Origin: Taudactylus pleione
Taxonomy: Eukaryota; Chordata; Amphibia; Anura; Myobatrachidae
Direction: 5' to 3'
Length of the DNA: 64,000 nucleotides
NCBI GenBank assembly: GCA_031769625.1
Contig: JAUIMM010000694.1
Span: 5,416,501-5,480,500, forward strand
Part shown: one piece after another, positions 1 through 8,775 of the stretch
Position numbering within the stretch: position 1 is the first letter of the stretch
Layout: each line of letters starts with the position of its first letter
Notes under the pieces: generated by a model
Seen by the model: the letters and a program-made list of their open reading frames with translations, nothing else
The model's database searches: none
What the model was told of the DNA's origin: nothing
Program-made: the position numbers and the translations under genes

Positions 1-543
1 ATTCAGACCCACTCGCGAGCGGCTGTCCGCTCGCAAGTGGGTCGATGGTCTGCACTGCGCATGCGCACGACGGAGGGAGCTCTGTCGTGCGCATGCGCGA
101 GACGCGCCGAGCGAAGGACTTTCCTTCGCTCAGAGTGTCTCATCAAAGGGGGCGTGCTGTCGATGTTGACTGACAGCACGCCCCCTTTGGTGGGTGTGCC
201 GGGGGCGTGCCTGCCAGACAAGGGAACGCCTACCGTCTGAAGCCGGCCCCACTGACATCACTAGTGATGTCACTAGTGATGTCAGTGGGAGTGATTTTGG
301 CTCTGATAGAGCCAAAATCACTCCTGGCCTTGCGGTTGAAAACCTCAACCGCAGGCTGTTGCTCGCAGTGGCGATGGTCACGATGGTCAAGACCATCGCG
401 ACCATCATCCTGCACGCTCGTATATGCTGTGGGTGCTGACCCACAGCTATACGAGCGTCCAGGAGGACGCTCCATATTAATGGAGGTGGGCCCTGATTCA
501 GAGTGAGCGCTCTGGTCAGAGCATCCGGCTCCGAATCAGGGCC
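1..543 (+). mobile_element. Hairpin-chain element E1 (left end cut by window edge)
   Basis: Short non-coding element made of consecutive hairpins. The window opens a few bases inside its left terminus (ATTCAGACCC), and it ends with CGAATCAGGGCC at 543. Visible hairpins in order: H2 at about 57-110 (GCGCATGCGC arms), H3 at about 109-150 (GAGCGAAGGA / TCCTTCGCTC), H4 at about 153-201, H6 at 248-289, H7 at 290-324 (GATTTTGGCTC / GAGCCAAAATC), H8 at about 329-353, H9 at about 371-405, H10 at about 414-457, and the terminal hairpin H11 at about 488-543. Two local differences stand out against other copies. H5 has lost one arm (only AGGGAACGCCTACCGTCT remains). In H6 a 12-bp step is duplicated, lengthening the palindrome. 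No protein is encoded. E2 at 6499-6975 is a close relative in the opposite orientation. Confidence 0.85.
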
Positions 544-1475
544 TATGTTGTAAAGGTTGTTCTCTTAAAGAATTACACTCATCTTTGCAGCGGTCACCGC
601 AGAGCAAGCGGTGTGTGCACCTTTCTCAGACTATGGTTCCGTCCAATCATATGGGTTATGATCTGATGCTGTAGTGAGTTGCATTGGTCACTCACCAAAC
701 GGCAGAAGCCCTGGTCCCTCTTACCGCGCAGGAGTACATACATTCTCACTGCTGCCAATCCAAAGGCGATGAGACACAAGGGACATCCCTTAGTTGACTA
801 ATAAGTCTGCCGTCATTTTAGTCAGTGTGTGGATCCTTCATCATCTTTGGTTTTCCACCGGTGGCACGGAGACTGGCCTAACTGGGAAATGGCAAGGGTG
901 GTAACCCCAAACCCTCCCTGACATTGCCATCCTCAAGTAATGGAAATTCTACCTTGTCTTATAACCTTATGGATGAAACCCACTAACAGCAACTATAGTC
1001 ATTAATATGCCCCATTTTATCTTGCTGGCCCTGCTCAAGTTGACCACACACACACACAATGCAAGCAGCTATTTGTGGACTCAATCGATATCCAATGTGT
1101 GGAACTCTGTCCCTCTTACAGAGAAAGCAATTTAGTCTTGCATACTGGCCTTATTATGCTTTGCTGATAGCAGCTGTGGCCAAATGTTCCCACCACGTCG
1201 CAAACTTTATACTGTACTTAATGGGCGAAGCGGTGTATAGATTGTATATTAGTGAGTGTAATAGCTAATGAGTGGTTAGTTATCTGCCACATGCTCTCAG
1301 TGAAAAATAATCAGCTTAGAATAGTAGTGAGGTGCTTCACTGGAATCGGACAGATGAGGAGAAAACCCAACGCTTCATAAATGTCGATCGGCTTGAAGAT
1401 TTATTTCTAACAGGATTGTTTTGGACACATTCCTCCATACTGGAGTGATGCAACTGAAAGTCTGTCAGTAACTAA
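544..1475. other. Unassigned sequence
   Basis: No coding region, tandem array or inverted repeat was recognised. A short (CA)n run lies near 1047-1059. Confidence 0.5.
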
Positions 1476-2074
1476 GGGCCTGATTCAGAGCCGCTCGTAA
1501 GCGGCCGCTCGTTCGCTCCGAGCGATGTTTGCCCAACTGCGCATGCGTACGGATCGTTGTACGCATGCGCGAACCAGTCAGTGCGGTCGAAATTAATGTG
1601 CTCGCAAAATAGCGAATGACTGATAATTTGAGTGACAGGAGGAGGCGTATGTGGGTGGTAACAGGGGAAGGTGCTTGAAAACGGGGAGTGGAGATCCGAA
1701 CGCAGGTGTGCTTAAAGGTCAAAACGGGCGTTTTATGGGTGTGCATAATTAAAACAGCAGCGTCATTGACCACGTCACTGGGTTATTTTATAGCCTGAAC
1801 TGCTTGCAAGATTGTGGTAGCAAAAACCAACCACAAGAATAGCGAGCAGTTCATACGCTGGTTGATGTACTCGATTAATCTAATAAATAGCGGACATGAC
1901 GTAGGATGCGAGCGGCCAGGGGGCGTATTTTTCCAAAAAACGACTGCAAGTTTTGTTCGCTCGTTCAGACCTAGAGGCGTGAACAGACCGCAAAGAGCGA
2001 ACGGTTCATTTGAATAGCCACCCCTATTTTCTGGACGAGCGAGCGCTAATTGCGTCCGGCTCTGAATCAGGCCC
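1476..2074. mobile_element. GGGCCTGATTCAG-ended non-autonomous element with TAA target duplication
   Basis: The termini are GGGCCTGATTCAGAGCCG and CCGGCTCTGAATCAGGCCC, an inverted repeat. They are flanked by a perfect 3-bp duplication, TAA at 1473-1475 and 2075-2077. The interior is CpG-rich and has only a few local hairpins, for example CTGCGCATGCGTAC paired with GTACGCATGCGCG near 1536-1572. It is therefore a relative of the hairpin-chain elements with much weaker hairpin structure. No transposase is visible. Confidence 0.8.
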
Positions 2075-2077
2075 TAA

Positions 2078-2454
2078 ATCCACACTATACTTTGTATAAC
2101 ATTCTCACTGTATAGTGTTTTTGTCAGCCAGTGGTTTATCATCTCTTTAGAGCTACATTCTCCTCCCGATGGGCATGCCCGCCCTAACACAAAGGTGGGT
2201 GGCCAATTTGGATGAACTCTGGGTGATCTGCACTAAGGGCAAGCTGGTGGATCACTTTTGGAAGAAATTGCTACCTAGTTTATGTGAATACACACATTTT
2301 GTGGAGACAAACAGAGATATTGTCCAGTTAACCAATGTTGCAATGTGTTTGACCTTGGTGGCTTCTTTTCTTTTTCTTTTCTTGATCTTCTGAAACAAAA
2401 TCTTTGTTTCCTGTACAGAAAAGGAACCCCGACACATAGTATCGCCTTCTATAT
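2078..2454. other. Unassigned sequence
   Basis: No recognisable gene or repeat beyond a pyrimidine-rich stretch near 2359-2385. Confidence 0.45.
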
Positions 2455-3010
2455 TCAGCCCAGAGAAGTGAACCTGGCATATAGGGGTCCTGTCCTTAGA
2501 ATCTAACATGGCCCAGAATGGCAATCCTGTATCCTATCCAGAGACTGAAGCTAACCTGACATATAGCTGAGAACCTGTTTCTAATCTAGAGAAGCTAACC
2601 TGTTTTCTTGAGGAGACACTGTCATTCAGAGAAGCTATTTTAAAGTACAGGGGATCTCTTGTGTCTAGTCTAGAAAAACTGTCTTAAATGTATAGAGGAG
2701 ATCTCCTTCGTCCAGTTCTAAAAAGTTAACATCACTTATACCGGAGTTCCCGTGCCCAACCTAGAGATGATAACCTGATCTTTGTCGAGTCCCGATTTGT
2801 CAACCTGATCTATAGTGGCGCTGTTGTGCCCAGAGGCTATATGCTGGACTAGAGCCCATGCCCAGCCCAAACGCTCTAAGCTGATGTACAGTGGGGCTCC
2901 TTTGCCCGGATTTGTTAGCCTGATGTATAGTGGAACTGTTGAAGCCAGTCCATAGTCAATAACTGTAAACTGGATCCCATATTTGTTAGTCTGATGTTTA
3001 GATTAGGTCC
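2455..3010. repeat. Degenerate tandem repeat, unit about 45-55 bp
   Basis: The phrases TAACCTGATGTATAGTGG, CTCCTTTGCCC and CTAGAGA recur in the same order with many substitutions across this interval (for example near 2560, 2770, 2810, 2885 and 2920). This looks like an old, heavily mutated minisatellite. The unit length is approximate because indels are frequent. No open frame runs through it. Confidence 0.5.
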
Positions 3011-3027
3011 TATTTCCAATCCCAGCA

Positions 3028-3235
3028 CTGCTGCAGAAGTTCCACAAATGTGCTGCACTTGTAGGTGGTTTTACAATCACCCTTCTGTCCACTTCATCCC
3101 AAACCAGCTCAATGGGGTGTAAGTCTGGGGACTGTGTGGCCATTCCATGATTTGAAGCCTACCATATTTTCCTGGTAGGTAGCTAAGACATAGCCTCGAG
3201 GTTTGTTATGGGTCATTGGGATATATTTAGTAAAG
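3028..3235 (-). pseudogene. Tc1-like transposase fragment (C-terminal DDE region), decayed
   Basis: Translation of the minus strand gives the hallmarks of a Tc1/mariner transposase C-terminus. From high to low coordinates there is a degraded NDPKHTS-type motif (NDP, a TAA stop, then QTSRLC). After a frame change comes SPDLHPIELVWDEVDRRV, the usual SPDLNPIE block around the last catalytic acidic residue, then KPPTSAAHLW. The first part of the catalytic domain, the DNA-binding domain and the terminal repeats are not present. In active members this domain cuts and pastes the element at TA sites. Here a stop, a frameshift and the missing N-terminal half make it a non-functional relic. It has no genomic partner in the window; the other Tc1 relic, at 22.1-22.6 kb, looks like a different subfamily. 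Confidence 0.8.
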
Positions 3236-5599
3236 GTTGATTTTGTTGTCAATTTCAAAGTAGATGTAAAATCGGCTTTCCATTTCACTGTCCAAATCGC
3301 TCCTTTGCTAACATTCGATTAGAAGTCGATATCAGAATCAGCGTCGATGTTAATCTGACTTGGCAGGTATAAATGGGGAATGAACATCCAATCCCACGGG
3401 GGACACAGAAGTGCTGTATATACATAGTGTACATACAACACTTCTCCCGAGACTGACAGGTCCCCCACTTGGGTTCCATCACCTTAGCTATGATTGGCTA
3501 AGAGTCAAACCTCTCTTAGCCAATCAGCGGCCATGTCAGTTGCCCCCCCCCCCCCCCGATTTTCCTGTACCAGAAAGGGCTCAGAGATCAAGGGCTCGTT
3601 ATGCTTTTTTGGGGGAGGACACACAGTGTTTGGTGTTGTAACTATTGCATTTCTTTTAACCCTTATTGTTTGAGTGATTTATCAGTTGTAGTTTTTTTGT
3701 ACGATTTTTGTTATTATTTAGTAGAATCCTGTAGTCATCTATGTAAAAGTATTGATTTTTGGTTGGGATTTGGTTTTATACTCTGTTTTACCTTTAGTAA
3801 ATATCTGATCTGCAAAAACTAATGAAAATCAACAAATAAAACAATTACCCAAATTTGACCTTTAGTAAATATACTTCATTATCTTGCTGTAGGGTGGACC
3901 CTTAACCAACTAGGCATGAAACGGAGGGTATTGCATGGCCTGGTAGCCCTTTCGATTCAGGAGTGCCAGCCACTTTGTGCAAGTCATCGACGCGGAAGCC
4001 TGCAAAAGAGCCACAGACCGTCATGCATACTCCTGCATGCTTGGTAATGTCACCCGGGGTTTATTTACTATGCAAGCTGCCACTTCCTGGCATGATTAAG
4101 CCCAAAATGTAATAGAGCAATGCCTTTAATAGCATGGCCTTTTCAAATTTTGGCCTTAAACATGCTGGGAAGCAGTGGCTTTCACAAGCCACTACATTAA
4201 CCCCACTCATTGATGAAACTTCCTTTAGCCTCCACGACGACGCACAAAAACCCTACGTGATGAACAAAAGATGTAACACTTTGATTGATGGTCCCATATG
4301 ACCGTCTAGTCATCAGCTGCCCATTGGCGGTGCGTCACGCCCTTTTTACTATTGCTGCAGAACAGCTGTAGAGTTCTTAACCCCATTATGTGTTCCCTGA
4401 TAAAGACCTTTACAAAAAACCCTCTGAAATATACATAATTTTTCAGTTTTTGCTAACCTAAACGTATTTTTTGTATACTCTAGCAGTTATTTCTTACCTT
4501 TGTACCATTTCAGATTATTCAGTGGACTTAAATTGCTTTATTTTCACTAAAACTTGGTACACCCTATACAACGGTAAGACCAGAGATGTGGTGAGAAAAG
4601 TGACGATACATTGTGCGCTCGCAGTACACACTGCATGATCTGGCGTATGGTGGCACCATGTTTGTATCTATACATGCATGTAACACCACCACGATGTGAC
4701 AGTGCAATGAACAATGGCATGTACTTTCTATGATGTGTACGATATATTGTTCCGATCCCCATGAGAGCAATATATCATACGACACATCGTACAGTGTGTA
4801 CCGAACTGTAGTGTATTGGGGAGCTCTTTTGTCCATTCCAGAAACACTAACTTGAGGTATAGTAATGCTCCTGTGCACAAGATGAGATAAGTGAATGTAG
4901 GAATAATTAACTTTACTGACAAGGATAAAAAAAAAAAACATCTAAGGAAGCAGTATTCAAATTGTAAATACCTGCATGCATAAACACATTGCAAGATTGT
5001 CAGCTCCCAACGTAGAATGAATGCTAGCACACAATTAATGGTGGTTTGATGTCTCATAGACTCCTAGGTGTTAAATGGAGTCTAGTAACCCTGATGTTCC
5101 ACCAAATGGAAGTGAGTGTGAGGGAAATGCAGGTTGGTTTGACTGATAATGAATAGCGGCGTCCCGCTAAGATGTGATACACATATCAGTGCTGCTGGCC
5201 CAGGGTGATCTTCCCGAGGAGGCAGTACGGGTATACGGCAATGGACGGTGGACCCCACACAAGCTGCTAAACCTGGTGCTCTACCAGCAGCGCATCCGTG
5301 TAGGAGGTCTGCCCACAGAGAGACGCTAGGGAAGCCGCTGTGAATGGGGAGGAGATGGCAAAGGTTCGGGCTAACTGACGCCGTCCCCCGTTCACCCCCT
5401 CCTCCACCGGAGACTCACCTTCCTGCGCCTTGCCGATAGCCACTCATTCCTGTAGCCGGAACGGTTTCTTCCTCCTTCTCCGGGCTTGCGTGTGTCCGTC
5501 CTCCTGCACTCCTGTGCTCCGTCTGTACCACATGGTGGTATGGCGTGCAGTCAATTGGTGGATTTTAGCAAATACTCTCTGTGGGGGATACGTCCTGTT
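3236..5599. other. Mostly unassigned sequence with a poly-C run and a small hairpin
   Basis: No coding region recognised. A run of 15 C residues lies at 3543-3557. A small inverted repeat occupies about 4732-4788 (GATGTGTACGATATATTG against CAATATATCATACGACACATC). The GC-rich stretch 5200-5560 could be the outer part of the Penelope-like element that follows, but I cannot prove that. Confidence 0.45.
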
Positions 5600-5627
5600 C
5601 TGGCAGAATCTGAGTGTTGATTGGGAT

Positions 5628-5672
5628 CCAACGCGTTTCAGCCTTTGTTGGCCTTTTTCCAAGAGTTCATGT
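5628..5672 (-). other. Decayed hammerhead-like motif of the Penelope-like element
   Basis: On the minus strand, CTTGGAAAAAGGCC is followed by a short loop, then GGCTGAAACGCGTTGG. The second half matches the usual helix II closing strand, GAAA and CGCG palindrome of Penelope-type hammerheads. The first half has lost the CUGANGA core, so it is unlikely to be catalytic. The comparison is with the intact-looking motif at 40206-40259. Confidence 0.55.
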
Positions 5673-6087
5673 GTGTAATGAGAACCAAAAGTCTTGGGGA
5701 TTAAAAGGAACTCTCCTCCTTTTTGATAGGTCCTATGTAGATTGGGTGTATTTTGATTGGTCACACCATGAAGGAAGACCAGTTCCAGCTGTGGGTGATC
5801 CCTTTACAATCAGAATAATTAAATGGTCTGTGTAGATAATATATTCACACACTATTGTTGTTGCAAAACGGGTTAGTTTCAGTGATCAGACTCCATAATA
5901 TGGTTGTTAATGGTCCCATAAACAATCATAGTCCATTATAATGACAAATAAGTACCATACCAGAAAATTAAATATTATTCAAAAACTTAACCTTGTGTGT
6001 ATTTGTGCATAATAAAAACCTACGTATAGATTTTGATATGCATTAAGGTATACTCTGTGATAATGTACAAAAGCATCCCCTACCTCA

Positions 6088-6498
6088 TTATTGTGGGATT
6101 GCTTGGTCCGTGATTATTGGCTTATTTTTTTTACAAATTATGGATTTCACTTCAATATCCACATTGTGTCCTTTGGGTGCAAAAGTTCTGAGTTCATACA
6201 TCCAATTCAGTTCTCTCACGTTTATTTTATGTTCATAATTACCCCCTCTCCAGTTTGGTATAACCTCCTCAATTCCTATAAATGTCAGTGATGTGGGATC
6301 ACTGTTATGGCAGATCTTAAAATGTTGAGAAAGGTTATGTTCCTCAAATCCTTTTTTAATGTTCCTAATATGCTCGTTTATACGCAATTTTAGGGGTCTT
6401 GTAGTCCTCCCTACGTACTGCTTGTGGCACCCACATTCTAATAAATATATCACCCCCTTGCTATGACATGTGATCCGGTTTTTTATCTTATACTCTTT
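6088..6498 (-). pseudogene. Penelope-like element: GIY-YIG endonuclease domain (3' part of split ORF)
   Basis: This 137-codon segment is in frame with the upstream part at 6976-7707 once E2 and one target-site copy are removed. It starts KEYKIKNRITCHSKG and then enters the domain core VIYLLECGCHKQYVGRT, where the variant GIY (VIYLLEC) and YIG (YVG) motifs are visible. RPLKLRINEH follows (catalytic-type Arg), then QHFKICH, FIGIEEV, and a conserved late block ELNWMYELRTFAPKG. In the family this domain nicks target DNA and primes reverse transcription. The frame is clean from the insertion to the stop after DQAIPQ. It is inactive because it is separated from its reverse transcriptase. The family assignment rests on motif order and the linker, and I consider it secure. 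Confidence 0.87.
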
Positions 6499-6975
6499 GG
6501 CCCTGATTCAGAGCCGGACGCTCTGACCAGAGCGCTCGCTCTGAATCAGGGCCCACCTCCATAAATATGGAGCGTCCTCCTGGATGCTCGTATAGCTGTG
6601 GGTCACCACCCACAGCATATACGAGCGTGCAGGATGATGGTCACGATAGTCTTGACCATCTCGACCATCGCCACTGCGCGCAGAAGCCTGCGGTTGAGTT
6701 TCTATCAGAGCCAAAATCACTCCCACTGACATCACTAGTGATGTCAGTGGGGCCGGCTTCTGATGGTAGGCGTTCCCTTGGGAACGCCTCCGTCTGGGAG
6801 GCACATCGACAGCACGCCCCCTTTGATCAGACAATACGAGCGAAGGAAAGTCCTTCGCTCGTCGCGTCTCGCGCATGCGCACGACGGAGCTCCCTCCGTC
6901 GTGCGCATGCGCAGTGCAGACCATCGACCCACTTGCGAGCGGACAGCCGCTTGCGAGTGGGTCTGAATCAGGGCC
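6499..6975 (-). mobile_element. Hairpin-chain element E2, inserted in the Penelope-like ORF
   Basis: Begins GGCCCTGATTCAGAGCC and ends GTCTGAATCAGGGCC, with a perfect TTT target duplication at 6496-6498 and 6976-6978. It runs opposite to E1, so the terminal double hairpin H11 comes first (6499-6552), then H10 (about 6585-6632), H9, H6 (about 6719-6750), H5 (about 6761-6796), H4, H3 (AGCGAAGGA / TCCTTCGCTC) and H2. It keeps the H5 arm that E1 has lost. Its length plus one TSD is 480 bp, a multiple of three. The interrupted retroelement frame stays open through the element until a TGA at 6508-6510 in the far terminus. Confidence 0.9.
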
Positions 6976-7707
6976 TTTGTTAGTAGTGTTCGATCTAAAA
7001 TTGATCATGGGCTTTGTTGTATGCTGTCCCATGTTTCTACATCCTATACACGTACCACAATAAAAGAAACCTAAACTCGGTGTGTTATTGTCAATCGTGG
7101 TCTGCTTGGAACGTGCTGGTGGAATATGATTGCGAACCAGCTTACATCTGAGATCAGGTGCTTTCCTGTGTACAATTCTAGGATGTAGTGGTAGCAGGTC
7201 TGATAGTATGTCATCTCCAAGTAAGAGAGGCCATCTTTTTCTTATTATTTATTGAATCTGTTTTGCTTGGCTACAATACTGTGTAATAAAAAATACTTCT
7301 TCAGGTTTCTTAGGGTTTTTGTCACGTCTATATTCAAGTACATTTTTTCTTGTGTGATGTCGTGCCTCCTCAAAGGCTGTTTCTACTGTCGTTCTGCCAT
7401 ATTGTTTGTCCAGAAATTGTGCAGCAAGTACTTGCCCTTGTGTTTGAAAGTCTTCCGGTTTTGAACAATTTCTCCTTAATCTAAGGAATTGCCCTTTGGG
7501 TACTGTGTTAAGCCAACGGGGATGGTGCCAGCTATTGGACAGGATAAAGCTATTAACATCTACTGCCTTTCTATGTGTATTGGTGTGAATTCTCCCTGCT
7601 TCTATGAATATGTCCAAATCTAGAAATTCGACTTTCGTTTTACTGTAATTTGCAGTAAAGTGTAAAAAATTGTGACAACCTTGTTTGCCCGCCCATAGAG
7701 CCGCCAC
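6976..7707 (-). pseudogene. Penelope-like element: reverse transcriptase C-terminus and Cys linker (5' part of split ORF)
   Basis: The minus-strand reading frame begins within the sequence NFLHFTANYSKTKVEFLDLD, typical of the region just after the reverse transcriptase active site. It continues through RKAVDVNSFILSNSWHHPRW, GQFLRLRRNCS and FLDKQYGRTT, the thumb-side blocks of Penelope-like enzymes. A single in-frame TAA at 7249-7251 interrupts it. The same frame then continues with LPLHPRIVHRKAPDLRCKLV and a Cys motif, CGTCIGCRN, which is the linker preceding GIY-YIG. It stops at NTTNK, where E2 is inserted. The palm with its aspartates would lie above 7710 but is missing. Confidence 0.85.
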
Positions 7708-7786
7708 TGGGTACAGGTTTCAGCTTGCATTGAATTTTTACTCTCTCTCCCCCTCCATCAGTAGCTGTGTTGAGTGATGTAACTCT

Positions 7787-8246
7787 GGGCCTGATTCAGA
7801 CCCGGTCGCAAGCACTGAGCGCTCGCAACCGGGTCGATGGTGGCCCAGAGCGCATGCGCACGACAGAGACGGCGCTGTCGTGCGCATGCGCGAGACCCGG
7901 ATAGCGACGGGCAATACGTCGCTCCGGGCCAGGGGGGGGTGGCTGCCAAGACGGAGGCGTTCCCAAGAGAACGCCTACCGTCTTGGGGCGGCCCCACTGA
8001 TATCACAAGTGATGTCAGTGGGAGAGGTTTCGGCTCTGTTTGAGCCGAAAGCCCTCTGGGGCTTGCGGCAATGAGACCCTACCTCAAGGGTCTCGTCGCA
8101 AGTCCGATGGTCTTGACCATCGCAACCATCCTGGCCACTCACTGTAGCTGTGGGTGGTCACCCACAGCTATGCGAGCGGCCAGGAGGCCGTTCTAAAAAA
8201 AAAAAAAACGGCCCTGATTCAGAGCGAGCGGCTCTGAATCAGGGCC
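7787..8246 (+). mobile_element. Hairpin-chain element E3 with TCT target duplication
   Basis: Starts GGGCCTGATTCAGACCCG and ends CTGAATCAGGGCC, flanked by TCT at 7784-7786 and 8247-8249. Hairpins H1-H11 can be followed in order. H3 here is TAGCGACGGG / CGTCGCT, H5 is GACGGAGGCGTTC / GAACGCCTACCGTC, and H7 is GGTTTCGGCTC / GAGCCGAAAG. H4 is reduced. A run of 13 A residues at about 8196-8208 sits between H10 and H11, where other copies carry short unpaired spacers. Confidence 0.9.
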
Positions 8247-8344
8247 TCTGTCTTTTAATTTGTATACTGTCTTGTACTGTTTACTGTATTGTAATGTCTT
8301 GTTCTTTTCTCTCTGTATGGTGCTGCAGACCACTTTTGGTGCCC

Positions 8345-8775
8345 TATAAACATACTTGCCGACTATTTGGCTGCTCCTTCCGGGAGGGAGCAGCCTGATC
8401 GGCAGGGTAGGGGGCATGGCTGGCAAAATGGGGCGTGGCTGACAAAATGGGGCGTTGCTGGGCGGGCAGATGTCATTTGAGGGAGTGATGGGGGCGGGGC
8501 CACAGGATCATGTCATTTTGGCCCCGCCCCTGCTACACAATGCCGATAAAACAAGCATTGTGAAGCAGGGGGCGGGGCCAAAATTATGCGATTCAGCGTG
8601 AATCGCATCACCAGCCTCTGCGCCTTCCCCCCCAGCTGCAGGGGTTTAACAGGTATTCGCGGGGGGATGGGCGGCAGTCGGAAAGCTTGCCTGCCTTTCC
8701 GGGGGGGCGGGATCTGCGCCTGTTTATCGGGAGGCTCCCGGCCGAATGAGGAAGGGTAGGCAACCCTGCCTATAA
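8345..8775. mobile_element. GC-rich inverted-repeat element (tentative)
   Basis: The left margin CATACTTGCCGAC and the right margin GTAGGCAACCCTG resemble an imperfect inverted repeat. The interior holds local palindromes, such as GGCTGCTCC / GGAGCAGCC near 8370-8395 and GGGGCGGGGCCA / TGGCCCCGCCCC near 8513-8577. No protein is visible. The boundaries and family are uncertain. Confidence 0.45.

Larger units (their letters stand above)
5600..7710 (-). mobile_element. Penelope-like retroelement, 5' truncated, split by E2
   Basis: Minus-strand element holding the end of the reverse transcriptase, a Cys-rich linker and a GIY-YIG endonuclease domain, in that order. This is the arrangement characteristic of endonuclease-bearing Penelope-like elements. 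Coding sequence runs from about 7707 down to 6088, interrupted by hairpin-chain element E2 at 6499-6975. About 420 bp beyond the coding end lies a decayed hammerhead-like motif (5628-5672), as expected for the pseudo-LTR of such elements. The reverse transcriptase palm with its catalytic aspartates is absent, so this is a dead 5'-truncated copy. The outer limit near 5600 is uncertain. Confidence 0.85.

Noticed and set aside
5430..5678. Small membrane-type protein at 5430-5678
   Set aside because: Short frame in the Penelope-like terminal region overlapping the hammerhead-like motif. No family motif, and the opposite strand is equally open.
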